Shown one piece after another: positions 10,272 through 50,600 of a DNA stretch of 64,000 nucleotides (position 1 is the first letter of the stretch; each line of letters begins with the position of its first letter). Below the pieces are notes generated by a model, which searched no databases, had not been told where the DNA came from, and saw nothing but the letters and a program-made list of their open reading frames with translations. This DNA is from Thamnaconus septentrionalis. Lineage: Eukaryota > Chordata > Actinopteri > Tetraodontiformes > Monacanthidae. The stretch lies in NCBI GenBank assembly GCA_009823395.1, contig CM020518.1, positions 15,578,501-15,642,500 on the forward strand. Reading direction: 5' to 3'. A program made the translations under genes and the position numbers.

Positions 10272-13200
10272 TAGACGGACTTGAGGTCGTTGGAATACTT
10301 TCAGTATTTCAGTATTTCAGTTTCATACTTTAAGTTCAGTTCCACCGTTTACAAAGAGACATCGGTGCATCCAAGGTGTCGGTGCTCGAATATAATTTAG
10401 TCTCTATTTTGGCGGAATGATGAAGAGAAGCGATGGCACTGTAGCAGGAAGACAGCTTCTGCGTTTGTAGAAAAAGAAAAACACGAGAAAATCTTGACAT
10501 GTGCCCCGCTCTTTGTCGAGGGAAGGGGAAAAGGGGGTGACTGTCGTGGGCGCGAGCCGAACGTGGCGGGTTTTCAAGCTCGGCGTGCCCACGACTGTGC
10601 CCCACTCCCCCAAAAGGCAAAGACGCGAGCAAATATCAAGAAAGAAAAAAAACGTTCATGGATGCAGCCCCCCAAAGAAAGAGGGATTGCCACCCTCTAT
10701 TTTCTCCAGCACCCTAGAACGAGCAATCAATGAGTGTGGGTGTGCATGTTATTTTTTTGTGCAAGTGTGAAGGCAATCGAGTGTCACCGGCGCTCCACAG
10801 CAGAGTAAACAAAGTAAACCGCATGGCTTACGTTCCCTATCTGAGCCGAGCATCGCGGAGCGTCTTTGGCTGCGGTTTTCGCTTCTTTGGTTTGTCACCT
10901 TCAAGCACTCGCTGATGGGAATCTGATGAGCCACCTGTTTACGCTGCTCCCACCCGCTGGATTCTCCTGGTTTCGCTCGACCCACGCGTTCATTAGCCTT
11001 TTGAGCGCAAACCGTGTGAACGCGTTGAGCGCGTGCAGATCGAAAAACCAGATTTGGGGTTTGAGGTCTGTTTGGAAACAGGTTGCGTTGCTGTGCTGTG
11101 TCAGTCTCACTGTGTGAATCTGCCTTCAGAGCTGTTTAGTTTTGTGTCTTGCAGCAACAACAACAACAACAACAAAACATGACAGCATGGATTAATATTA
11201 GAAATTGGATTACAATGAGATAGATAAATGAATACTTTATTAATCTCCAAGATAAATTTGAATGTTTGGAGGCTGTGAAGCGACAGCCTTGTGTTGTTTG
11301 TTGGTGTTAATATGAGCGAATAAACGGTTGTTTGTCTCAATGTGTATCTGGTGCCAACTTGCCCAGGGTGCACTTTGCCTTTGTCCTGAGACAGCTGGGA
11401 TGGGCCCCAGCAGCTGACCTTGAGTGCAGACCAAGCAGTGATTACGTGACGATTTTCAGTGTTTCTCACAGTTAGATGCAGTTGATTCTCTACCAGTGTG
11501 CTGTGTTCTAAAACAGTGTTTTTCAACTACTGTGCCACAATATTGTACCGTGAGATAATGTCAGGTGTGCAGTGGAAGATTATCCCATTTCACTTAATTG
11601 AATTAAATAAAATAATAACATTTCAATGTGTGGTGACTGTGCTTTAAAAGGAATGTCAGCCTATTTTCAGTTCTTCCCAGGATATCAGCTTTTTGTGCAT
11701 TTAAGCAGGCCCAGATTTCACACTGAGTGAGTATATATTGTCATTTTTTTCGGCTAAAAAGTGTCATTTTATAATATTTTTGGTTGGTGGTGTGCCATGG
11801 AATTTTCTCAATGTAAAAGAAAATGTGTTGCGGCTCAAAAAAGGTTGCTAATGCTCAAGATGAATGGCGGAGTTTAGATCCAGGCTCTTGCGCACCACGA
11901 ACTTGTGCAAGCGCGTAAACGTGGCTCAACGGCGATTCTTCGTATATACATAGGAGCCGGCGCGCTTGCATACCTGCATCTTCTATTTATGTCACCTAGT
12001 TGTACACCTACACACGTCCCATGAAACCACAGTGTAAAATCTCATGGCGACAAATTTCAGCGAAGCCACACCAAAACTGAGCACCGCCTTTGAAGCCTGA
12101 GTGGCAACAGCCACATGAATATCTCCTCTGCACACCTTCGCTACAAACTCGGCTTCCTGCTCCTGCCTCCACTTCTTGTTGTTGTTGCCGCCGAAACTGC
12201 TCTGTTTTTGTGCATGTGTGTGAGTGTTGTATTTTTTTTTATTTTTTTTTTCCTTGCAGCTCGGCGTTGCCGTCTCAGCAGGGTCTCTGTGCACAAACAC
12301 GCAGCCGTTCTTGCATGAAGAGGATTTCTGTAGAAAGGTGTTGCGCGCCGCGTAAACGAACCCCGTTCAGAAATGACTTGTCACCACATCCTCTTCCTCC
12401 ACTCTTGGCTCATCTTCATCCTTAAAAGCAAACGCGCGCAAAAAAAAACAAAAAAAAAAAACAACATGCAACTTCCGGGGCTGGCTGACGAGCGAACCCA
12501 AAAAGTACAGATGATTAACATGAGACGCTCGCCGCTGGTCAAGTGTTGTCTTGCGACAAGGCAGGTTTCATTTCATTTTGCCTTGGAAAGGCGGTGACGC
12601 ACAGCGGGTGCGCTTGTGGTGAGCCAGCGAAACTGGCAGCGCACGCAGGGAGAGAGAGAGAAGAGCGTTTTTCGGAAGGCTCTGGCAGCTGCTCAAAGGA
12701 TTAGCACGGGTCCAGAATTGGATGGTGTTTTTCTATGAAAGGAGAACAAACATCCCCCACTGCAGGTTTTTGTTGGAGGGGAAAGATGCTTTCACTTCAC
12801 TCCAAGCTGGCCCCCCCACCCCTCCCTCGTCGGATGTTTGCCATAGAAATTTGTCGCCTTAGTCACGTGACAACGGCAAGCAGGAATCGGTCTCCTCCAA
12901 CACATTCGTATTTGCTCTGTGCCGGGCCAAGGTCTCGTTGAGGAGAAGTTGAGCACCGTGAGCTCCTCGGGACCAGTGGTCCTTGGAGAAGTGGCCGTAC
13001 TCTTAATTCATGGCCTTTTTTTTTTTTTTTTTTTAAGCAACCCATTCAGCAAAGGATTGAGATGTGAGTATATGAAATGTGGACGGAAAAAATAGGTGGT
13101 TGTAGGGAGTATGCCCGTATATACCCCCACCCTACACCACTGACCAGGGCGCTTGTAATGGGCCGGACGTGGTCGGCAACACAATCCAGTGTTTTTCCAC

Positions 13201-14080
13201 ATGATAGGACGGATCCACGTCTTGGCATTTTTACACCGACTCAAAAAATCAACGTCAAGAGCTGAGATTGAAACTCATTAGACAAGGCTGTGTTTTTTTT
13301 TTTGTTTTTGTTTTTGTTTTTTTCGAACTCTCCACTGTCCGATTTTGGTGAGCCCATGCAAATTCTTGCCACAGTGTCTCATCTGTCTGCAAATGGGAGG
13401 GGCAACCAGCGTCGGTTTCCTGCGAACCAAGTATAGCAAGTAATTCTCTTGAGTTCCTGTCTTCTTCCTGTCACACCAGTCTGCCCTTTCCGCGCCAGCT
13501 CTGGCTTCAGAGAGTGGTCCCAGCCCGAAGAAGCACTCTTCTCTGTGAACCATAGATGGGCTTTGTTTCAAAAAACCCAGATTCGCGGGTCAGATCGAGC
13601 TGCCCGCATGCGATTGGTTGATTGGGTGCTTTGTGGTCGTGGACAGCTGGAACATCTGTGCGCTTAGCGAAGAGGTTGGTGAAAGCTTTGAAGTGCAAGG
13701 CTTCAAAGCGTTCATTGGCCTTAGTAAAACTTTAGACCACATGTCTGACAGATTTCCTGTCTTTTGTTTGTGAGCGCTGCACACATTGGTTACGACTAAA
13801 GCGGGTATCAAGAACCGCATGGACTAATCGAGTTTCCGATCCACTCGGGATACAGACGTCCCCACTGCTCATAAGTGTCACTAATCACAGTTGTGGCTTA
13901 AAGTAATTACATGAAGGATTTGTAGTTTTGTTTTGTTGTTTTCTTTTTTTTTCCAAACTGAACATTTTGAATAAGCTTTAGTCGATCCTCTGTGGGCACT
14001 GTGAGACGAGCCATTAATATGCATGGCCTGCCCTGTAGTGCTGCTTTGTCAGCAGGACATTGGAAAGTCCCATATGTGTG
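10272..14080. other. intergenic, patches of higher CpG
   Basis: No exon is convincing on either strand. CpG is denser around 10480-10620, 10840-11050, 11880-11960 and 12340-12660 than in neighbouring DNA. A (CAA)n run lies at about 11155-11176, a GA run at 12649-12660 and a T run at 13016-13034. These patches could be old regulatory DNA, but nothing in the sequence proves it. Confidence 0.4.
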
Positions 14081-14094
14081 TATATGTATATATG

Positions 14095-14147
14095 TATGTG
14101 TGAGTGTGTGTGTGTGTATATATAAATGTACATTTATATATACAGAC

Positions 14148-14221
<74 letters not shown>

Positions 14222-14367
14222 TTAGTTCTTCATCTGACCTTCATCGGACCTTAAAGGTCCAGAGTGTAATTATTTGGTTTGATTTACCATATTTATATTG
14301 GTAAAAAGTTAATATGCTGTCCATAAATACATCATAGATGTGTGTGTGTGTGTGTGTGTGTGAATAT

Positions 14368-14418
<51 letters not shown>

Positions 14419-14425
14419 GAAAGAG
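14095..14425. repeat. TG/TA microsatellites around a dispersed repeat
   Basis: TG and TA runs occupy about 14095-14220 and 14339-14418. Between them, 14225-14335 closely matches 17415-17515 (shared CTTAAAGGTCCAG, TAATTATTTGG and CTGTCCATAAATACAT). The second copy is also attached to an AT tract, so this is one repeat family associated with AT microsatellites. Confidence 0.75.
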
Positions 14426-15650
14426 AGAGGGAGAGAGCTTGTTCAGTATGTCAACGTGATGCTTGGAGGTTTGAGAATAGTAACTAGCAATTTGAAACTG
14501 ATTTGTAGAATTTTTCTTAACATGAATTTCCTTTTTTCCTTTTTTTCTGAAAGAAGACTTTTGTTTGGTGTCGCCTGGTGACAAAGAGACAGGTAAACCA
14601 CAGACAGCTGGAACAACTGACACAGAGCTGCTGTGGGAATCCTCTCGTTACCATGTTCGCACAGTCTGCCTCGGCGGACACGGCAACAAGGCTTTTACAT
14701 TTCTCTATTGAGGGGAATCAAAGACAGATGAACACAGATGGAATTCAAACAAATGTGAAGAAGTAGAAATGTATTTTCTTTGCCATACAAAAGAAAAAAA
14801 TATGTTTTAATTGTAGCGACACAGTCGAGAGAATCATGTTATTATAAGACATTGCATCATGGTTACGGAACCCAAGATTCAGCTGATTCAGAGTTACTTC
14901 ATTTTTATTAAAAAAAAAACAAACAAAAAAAAAACTTACTTTTTTAACTTCAAGCTTGACAACATCTCAACACCTTCTCGGCTAAATGAACTCACAGAAG
15001 AGGACATTCACAGAGGATGAAGTTGTATGAAAATATATTTTGCCTTAACTTCAGAGCACTTCAGGTTCTATCTTGCCTGACACTAAATATATCATTCATT
15101 AGTGTTGATTTTGCGACATGGCTCCCTTGAGTTACACTTCAGCATGTTGTCCTCAGCCTCAGGATGAAGTCCACCCACCACCCGCCAAGGTTTTACAAGA
15201 CAGTTTTTACAAATTGTAAATAAGTGTCTACAAGTGCAAATGATAATTCAGGCCTCCATTATTCCCAGGATGGAGCATGAACCACTTTGATCCTGTACAT
15301 GTACAGAGAAAAATAATTTAGATGTGGCAAAACAAATCTGTCAGAAATTGCATCTTGTTGTTAATAATTTGTATCATAAGTTACGTAGTGCCACTATTTA
15401 AATCACACAAGAAAACAAAAATATGTGAGCTCAAAGAGAGCCCGAAAAAAACAAAAAAAAAAACAACAACATATAATAATTATTTTCTTACATAAAGAAA
15501 AAAAAGACAAATAGAAAGTTAGAGAAACAGAAGAGTCATCATTAAACTGAGGCAAGGTCAGTATGGATAGAAGAAGGCATAAAGTACATTTTACTTTGAT
15601 CCAACAGATTTACATGTTTGGCATGGCGACGCCTTGTCGGCCCAATCATC
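14426..15650. other. intergenic, nothing recognised
   Basis: AT-rich unique sequence with A runs (14910-14933, 15445-15465). No open frame of interest and no RNA gene seen. Confidence 0.4.
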
Positions 15651-15655
15651 ATTCA

Positions 15656-16364
15656 TTTATTCACGTTTACTTCTCCACTTTCTAGTCAAACCTTGCTCAC
15701 CTACGAATGTCCGTTCACACACAAGCAACGAGCGCCGAGAGTCGACCGTAAAGCTTTAGTGTTCTCTGTGTTTTGTTTTGTTTTCTGTGTAAACCTCAGG
15801 GGCAGCTCCACGACCCTTTCATGTTAGCGCACACCGCCGCTAGCGCCTCTTCCGACCGGACAGTTGCAGCTAAAGTGTCGAGGACGGAGGGGAACTAAAT
15901 GCGTGACGTGCAGCGCGTTGTGTGTACGCGCAGTTTTTCAGCGACAGACTTTCTTCATCCAGCAGGACGCTTTCCGCCACTTTGTTTTTGTTTTCTTCTG
16001 TGAATGAGAACACCTTCCTGATTAAACTGACAGTGAAGTCTTGTGCCGCCGAGGGGAAACGGAGAAACGGCTCAATCACGAAAAGAGGAGGGAGGAGAGG
16101 AAGAAGAAGCGGCCTGGCGCACGAGACAAACGAGATCCGACTGAGCCACCGAGGTTTCCACGTCTGCCGACACAAACGAAGCACAAACTTTGATCGCCTG
16201 AGGGCCCCTTTAAATTAGAACTCGATGCTTAAATAGGTTCCGTGTAGAACTTCAGGAGGAGGGCGGCGATGCCGAGGAAACGCACGCGTCCCGTCGGCTC
16301 CGACTGTCTTTCGTGCGTTAGCGTGGACGGGTTCCTGCTGGCCTTTTGAGTGTCCATCGAGTCC
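15656..16364 (-). other. myo5b: putative myo5b 3' UTR with poly(A) signal
   Basis: This is the region downstream of the myo5b stop codon. AATAAA on the minus strand at 15661-15656 is a candidate poly(A) signal, which would give a 3' UTR of about 0.7 kb. The segment at 15830-16340 is unusually CpG-rich for a 3' UTR. Nearer or further signals cannot be ruled out without transcript data. Confidence 0.4.
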
Positions 16365-43699
<27,335 letters not shown>

Positions 43700-44223
43700 G
43701 GTCCCTTTTTTCCCGCCCTACCTACCTAAGCGAACAAACTACAAAAGATTGTCTTGCTTCTCCCATTTAAAAACAAACAATCCATGTGAAATAGCCTAGG
43801 CGGAAGTTCCTTGATGGGACACTGGTGAACTTTCAGTCCCCATGTTCCCGGTGCAGACAGGTGGAGTTTCGGTCCGTCCGCTCGGCGCAGCCTCGGCTCT
43901 CGGTGAGCAGGTGTTTTGCTCCTTCTCTTGTTCTATTCAACTGCGGCGAGGTTGCCGCCGTCACATATTCCCCGGGTTGAAAATAGAACTCGCGAAACGC
44001 TCCAAATGTGCTAAAAATAAAAATAAAAAAAATAAAAAAAATTATCTCGTTCCAGCGAGAAGGAGGAAAGCGAACTTCCTGACGACGCTGCGTTATCTTC
44101 GAACGCACACGTAACACCAACTGGACTACATGGGCACTGCAGCGCGGAGCAAAGGTTTCCAACATAAGGTGCGGGAGCCCACAAACGGTCCCGTCAGACA
44201 GCCGACCCGTCCCCACTGCCCGT

Positions 44224-44260
44224 GCCTGACCTGCGCATGCGCGAGCCTGACCTGCGCATG
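44224..44260. promoter_or_regulatory. tandem NRF-1-like sites upstream of myo5b
   Basis: TGCGCATGCGCG at 44232-44243 is a near-perfect palindromic NRF-1 site. The flanking unit CTGACCTGCGCATG occurs twice (44227-44240 and 44247-44260). It lies about 540 bp upstream of the myo5b start codon, in CpG-rich DNA. Binding is inferred from the motif only. Confidence 0.55.
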
Positions 44261-44299
44261 TCAGTTAAAAGGAGTTAACCATAAATATGCATGTTCAAC

Positions 44300-44388
<89 letters not shown>
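44300..44388. repeat. (GATA)22 microsatellite
   Basis: About 89 bases of uninterrupted GATA repeat directly upstream of the CpG-rich myo5b promoter region. Confidence 0.95.
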
Positions 44389-45570
44389 CATCATCAACAT
44401 ACTAATTAAAGTAGGCCTTTGAAAATAAATGTCCCCCAAGTTTGTATATGTTATGTTTTTACACTGTCAGCATAACTTAAACATTATTTTGGGTCAAAAT
44501 AGATAATCAATCTGTTAAAAACGTAGTTAAGTAAATACAATTAAACTTAAAATTGAATACATTTTGTACAGTGAATTAAATGGCAATTTTAGTGGGTCAA
44601 CTGCACAATCTATTTAAAAGAAAAACTGAATCCTTGATTAACAGTTGATGTGTTCGTGATTCTCTGTTCCCTTGATTTTCTTCTCTGTAAGAACAAGGTG
44701 CGTGTTGAAAAATAATCAAGGAGAGAACTCTTATCAGTTAAGTTGTGCAATATGGACAGGAACATGCTGATCATGTGTGCCTTGAAGCGTTATAAAATGT
44801 TGTAGTTATTTGACCATTAACCCACAGAGATCAGCCTCTGGTCCCCAGCTTCAAAGAGCACTGACAGACAAAGATAAAATGGACCTTTACCTTGCAATAA
44901 GGATTGTACTTATTGGTCATCCTGCCAATGGAGTTGATATATCCTCACTGTTTGTCAGTTTCTCCTGTTGTTGAGCATGTTGTGCTGCATTAGATCATGC
45001 AACTGACTGCGGCATGCTGAATAGCTCAGATCAGTCTGAGCATAAACCATTATTCTTAAAAGGCTCCACTCCCAAACCACTCCTTTTGGAGGTATGAGGT
45101 GTTTGCCTGTGTAGGGTTTTGACAATGGGCAGGTCCACGGAAAGACTGTCAGGCTTTAGCGTTATGCCACCAACTATTGAAGCAGAATAACAAAAAGGGC
45201 TATAAAAAGAAGTGGTGGTTGTCAGCAGAAAGAAACGCAGGCCTCCTTGGTTCACAGTGAAATGAACAGTGATTGAGGTGATTATGATAAAGCATAATCA
45301 ATTGTTTGGGATATGTTAATTATCCTCTTACCGTTGCTTTGGTACGTTAATACCTGTTGAACTCCTGTCATTCACCAATTTCAGTTGCGCCCTTCTTAAT
45401 TTTTATTGGTTATATTGGTGTAGCATCAGACAAAGAATCATAGAGGAATACTCAAGGAATACATAGAGGAATGTTTTGGTTTTTTTTCACTGAAAGACCA
45501 TTGACGGTAGAGTTACATGAATTTTATGCATAGCTAGAACAACAGAATATCACAGCTGAATTTTAGCCTT

Positions 45571-45657
<87 letters not shown>

Positions 45658-47345
45658 TATAGCAAAGCTGCAAGGATACTCTGGACGTAAAATGAACGCA
45701 ATGCAAGACAATCGTTCTATTCAGGGAGAGCTAGAACATGGTGCCAGTCCCAACTCAACAAAAATCTGCTAGATCAAAGTCACAAAGAAAAATATTTTTT
45801 GTTCCGGCTTCCCCTGTCTTATTTGAAAAGAAAAAACATTATTTCCTGTTCAGTTGCAGATAAATCAGCAATCTTGTTCCCAACTAAGACAAGCCAATTC
45901 AAGTACACACCTCTGGCTGGCTACTTGTCCATGGAAAAAACAACTAGAAATACCTGACAAGTGAGGAAAAAAAAAACATCAGGACAGGACAGAACAGGTA
46001 CATGAACCTGTATGATGACATTATCCTTGTGAGTCAGGCTATCTATCTATCTAGCTAGCTAGCTATTTCATTGTACTTGACATTGTCCTTGTTTTGGAAT
46101 TCTGTTGCTCTGATCACTCTTTTCCATCTGTCCGCCCTTTATCCCTGAGTGTTGTGACGTTGTGATGCAATTCGTGGATGGATATTGCATGGAAATCTTG
46201 TGGTTCTTGGGCAACACAATGCCACGTGTGTCAGAGATACTTTGCCAGTTTCTGGGTTGAGCAAGCATAAGCTCCAAACAAAGCCGACTCGCCTCGAGTA
46301 CTTACATAATTACCAATAATACCAAAGAAAACAAGTCAACACCGCGAAGGTCCTTCCTTTTACTGTTTCACTGTCTTCTAATTGAGTCCACTCCTGTATT
46401 TTCCTCTTTTCCTTTGTATATTCCTTTACTTCCTGTATTTGTCTCAGGTGTCATGAGCCTATCGCAAACTTTTTTATTATTATTATTGCAAAGGGCTTTT
46501 ATAAATTCAGAAACTTTCTGATATATGTATTCTTTAATTCCATAATGCTGTCATATTCACCGGGTAAATTTCTGAGACTTGAGTGCAAGAAACATTTTTT
46601 AACCTTGTCCCTGAAATGCAGCATTTGCTGTAATGACATTTGCTACTTTCCTAGACTGCCTGTCATTGGGTGGATGTGTTCATGAGTTTTTATGAATCAT
46701 TTGTTGCTACCTGAAATGAAACATTGGAACAATGAGTCACACTGTCACCTCTTTCACAGTAAAACATGCAGACATGAAGCAACACAGTTCTCCTCCCTCA
46801 TCTTCAGCAAATGTTGTATTACTCAACAAGGTGCAGGGCGTAGGAATTGCAATGTGATGTCCACAGACTGTTGATGTGTCCAAAGGGACAAGCTGTTTGT
46901 TTTTATAAACGGCAAAAACACACTGATGAGGCTTATTATTGGATTATTATTGACTGTTGCACATGAAGTTTTGAAGTGAAGATTTTTTTCCTCCTTCTAG
47001 GTTGGTGCTAAATAAACATTATGCATGACTTCATTTCACCTGGGCAGTTGGAACACTTAGTGATTTACTAATGTATTTAAATAAAGATAAAACGAGAAAT
47101 ATGTCTGGAATCAAAATTAAAGTGGAAAAATGCAAGGCAGGTTTTTGTTTAACAAGTTCATGCACAAGTTATTGTAAGGAAAAGTGATGACACGAGCTGT
47201 CAGTGTTGTCTGTTTAGGCGGTTTAGTTTAATAAGATTGACTGTAATTACAGACCTTACAACCAAATCCTTGAATCAGACAATTTTCTGCTTAATTTTGC
47301 AAAGGAAAAAAAAATATGTTGCATTTGTCTTTTAACAGTTGAGAC
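44389..47345. other. intergenic between myo5b and cfap53
   Basis: No exon is recognised. It contains a TA microsatellite (45577-45652), a CTAT/GCTA run (46040-46064) and unique AT-rich sequence. The myo5b 5' UTR probably begins somewhere between 43700 and 44300. Confidence 0.5.
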
Positions 47346-47351
47346 TTTATT
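47346..47351 (-). terminator. cfap53: candidate cfap53 poly(A) signal
   Basis: AATAAA on the minus strand, about 295 bases after the cfap53 stop codon. Spacing is reasonable for a short fish 3' UTR. Confidence 0.45.
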
Positions 47352-47644
47352 AAAAGCTAAAAGTGTGAAGTTTTTTTTTTTTTTTAAACCTTAAGACAGT
47401 TGTTTCAAAACCATTTTGATAATTTGCCGTCTTGCCACAGGGAGTATGGCAAACACGCCATTGACACAGCAAAGTCTGTTGGCTTGTGACGAGTAGATGT
47501 CCAAATAGGACAGGCTTGTTGAGACATGAGGGTGCTGGGCAGGCAACCAAAGTTATGTGTTATGGTGGCAAAACAACAAATTATCTTGGCCAAGCACCAC
47601 AGAGACAATTGTCTTCTCTTGCAGTTGACAGAGTTAACTTCCTG

Positions 47645-50600
47645 CTAGCACTCTTGATACTTCATTAGATCATCAATATATGTGGAAAGGGAGGGACGCG
47701 AAGCGTCTTTGGACAGGACCTCCTCTTTCCTCCGGAGGTACATCTCCTGCTCCATCAGACCCAGCTGATACTCCCTCTCCTCGTGGGCTTTCCACTCGGA
47801 CTGACGCCGCCGCTGCTGCTTTATCTGCTCAATGAGGTCGGCCTGGTGCGCGCAATTGACCTCCCTCTTACTGCGGGGAGAAGACGACAACGCGTTCAGG
47901 AAAGACCCGAGGAGCTCGTGAACGTGACAGATCGCGGTCCTCTGCCTCGGACAGAACAGACTGTTTGAGATGTTCAACCAGCATTACCGTCTTTTCTCCT
48001 CGTCATCCATGAGCGTCATCTCGGTCATCGCCCTGTCAAGCTCCTCTTTGCTTATTTGTTCTTTCTTGTTCATGTCAACTGCGGGACGAGAAGGATCAAA
48101 GAGACACAGATGGCGAAATAAAAAAGGCAGGTTCATCGTGCAATGATGGGTTGCGCAGAGAGGCACTGTCCAGGCTAATCTGAAGAGCTGCTTGGAAAAA
48201 AACCCATAGAGCATAGGTGTCAAACTCTGGCCCGCGGGCCAAATTTGGCCCACAGTGTAATTATATTTGGCCCGCGAGGCAATACAAATTTGTTACTAGA
48301 GCTGGCCTGCCACTATTATACAGCGCATGTACTGCTAATACTACAAATCCCAAAATGCTTTGCTGGCATTTTGGCACGTCAATCAGGACATTGAAGGATA
48401 TCGTTATGACCTAATTGCTTTATTGTTGTTATTTTACTCTGAGATATATTATTAGCATGTAGAAAAAGGTCACTGTTGAAATTTAAATCGGAAGGCTGCA
48501 AGTAAAAAAGAGGAATAGGATTTTTATTTACATTTTGTTTGTTTTTATGAGCTTTTTTTAAAATTCAATGTTGCATTTGCACAATATTAAGTAGTTTATT
48601 GTTTAGCATTCAGCCTCGCTTGTTCCATATTCAGGTTGAAGCAAAACTTGTTTGGGTTCATATGGAAAGGTTCACTGTTATATCTGGAGAAGGATTTTAA
48701 AAAAAATAAATGTCAATGTTGGCCCGTGACTTTGTCCAACTTTAAAATTTTGGCCCACTGTGTATTGAGTTTGACACCCCTGACATTGAGTTATATTACA
48801 TAGAGTCATGGCTCTATGCAATCAGTGTCTCCGGCTCACTGAGTGCACTGCTCAGTCTAGCAATTTGAATCAAATTTCCTCACGTTTTTGTTGGATTTGC
48901 AGACGCTGCGTCTCTATTACTTCCTTCATCAGTCGGTTCCTGGCCTCCCGCTGCAGACGACTCTGCTTCTCTTGTTTATTCCAGACCTCCCTCAGTTGCT
49001 CATTGATCAGCATGTCCGCCTCCTCCTCCTCCTGCTTCTTCCTCTGCAGCTCCTCAGACAAGTACTGCCAGTACCTCTCCTGGTCTGCACAGAAGTCGGC
49101 CTAGACAGCGCGAACACACACATGCAGCAGGGTTGACCTCATTGGCAGCACTTTGTCTTGACAGTTATTGGTTTAGGATAATATAAAGGCAAAAAATAAG
49201 GATTGTCTCTTCAAGGTTTGACGGACATATGCGAAATCAGTTGTTGTATGCACATTGATACTGTGTTTCTTTCTGTGTTGATTTGGATTTGGGTGATTTT
49301 GGTCTTTTTCTTTTTTCCTGTTTGCTGGCGTTTGAAACGTTCATGAAATCTCACGGCACACGGAGGCCATCTGCTGGCCATTTTTGTAAGTACATTATTT
49401 TTTATAGGGTATTCATACTCAGGGGCTGCATCAGCATTAAGGCTGCACCCAACAGTAAGACCGCATGTATTTATAATCACCTTGACACACAAGTGTCCAT
49501 ACTTGATTATCATTCATTTAAGGAAAAAACATTTTAAATGCATTACGGCATTAAAACGAGTTTATAGACAAAAGGTAACTCATGTTTAAATTACATTAAC
49601 AAAATATTCCGTCAACATTCATTTTTCTCATCTGGGATATTTTTGTAGTGTTGATAGTGGTGTTGGTGCTTAGCTAATGTGGAAACATTGGAAGCTAGCT
49701 GTTGTTTCTTTTCAGCTCTTGTCAATTCAGGTGTGAATTGTACAACGTGAACTTAAGTCTTTGGCCTGTGAAAAGTTTTTGGCATCCACCTGAGTCTAAC
49801 TGATGCCTCATGACGCATTGATGCAACATGCACAGATTCGAAATAGTGTCCATGCATTTACCTTTTTCTGAGCCAGCCCAAGTTTCTCATCAGTTTCCTG
49901 CCTGAGCATGTGCTGCAAGATGCTCATGTCCAGCTCCAGCTCCTCCTGCTGTTCTCGTGCCAAGCGCTTCAACTTCAGCCTCAAGCTCTCGTCCAGGTCT
50001 CGCCGCCTGGTGTCCCGCTTCTGCTTCTGCTGCTGCTGCTCGCGCTGCTCCTGCAGGCGGTCCATCTCCAGCTGCTGGTGCTGTACGGGGTGGCGTCAGT
50101 CCGATGGAATCCCGTGCGGCCAAGGGAGGCACGCCAAAGCGTTTCACCCACAGAGGGGCAGCAGAAAACAGGATTATTCATGACAGAGGGCTTTATGTTG
50201 ACACTTTGAATGATCTGAATAATCTGCCGCACCATGAGCCTGGCTTCCTCCTCTTTCAGTCGCTTGAAATCCTGCCTCTGCTGCTCCGCCGCCTCCATCT
50301 GGCTCTTGATGACGGTCAACTGCTCCATGTTCCTCTCTTGCTGTCTCTGCACCCTCTGCGCCTCGCACTCCTCTTTGGCCTGGCGGTCGGCCTCCCACAG
50401 CTCGGCAAACACCCTGTCCTCCTGCTGCTGCTGCTGCCGCTGCTCCCCTTTGCTCCTCATCTGAGCCGCGAGCTCCAAGCTCACCTGCTGCTCCATGCGT
50501 TGCCTCTGGACGACTCGCACGTCATCGCACTGCTGCCTGAAAACCCAGTTTGAGCAGCGCACACAACGGAGTTCAATGCCTATTTCCAGATCAACCAAAC

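Noticed and set aside
49957..50553. 198-codon plus-strand frame
   Set aside because: It is the antisense shadow of cfap53 exons 4-5.
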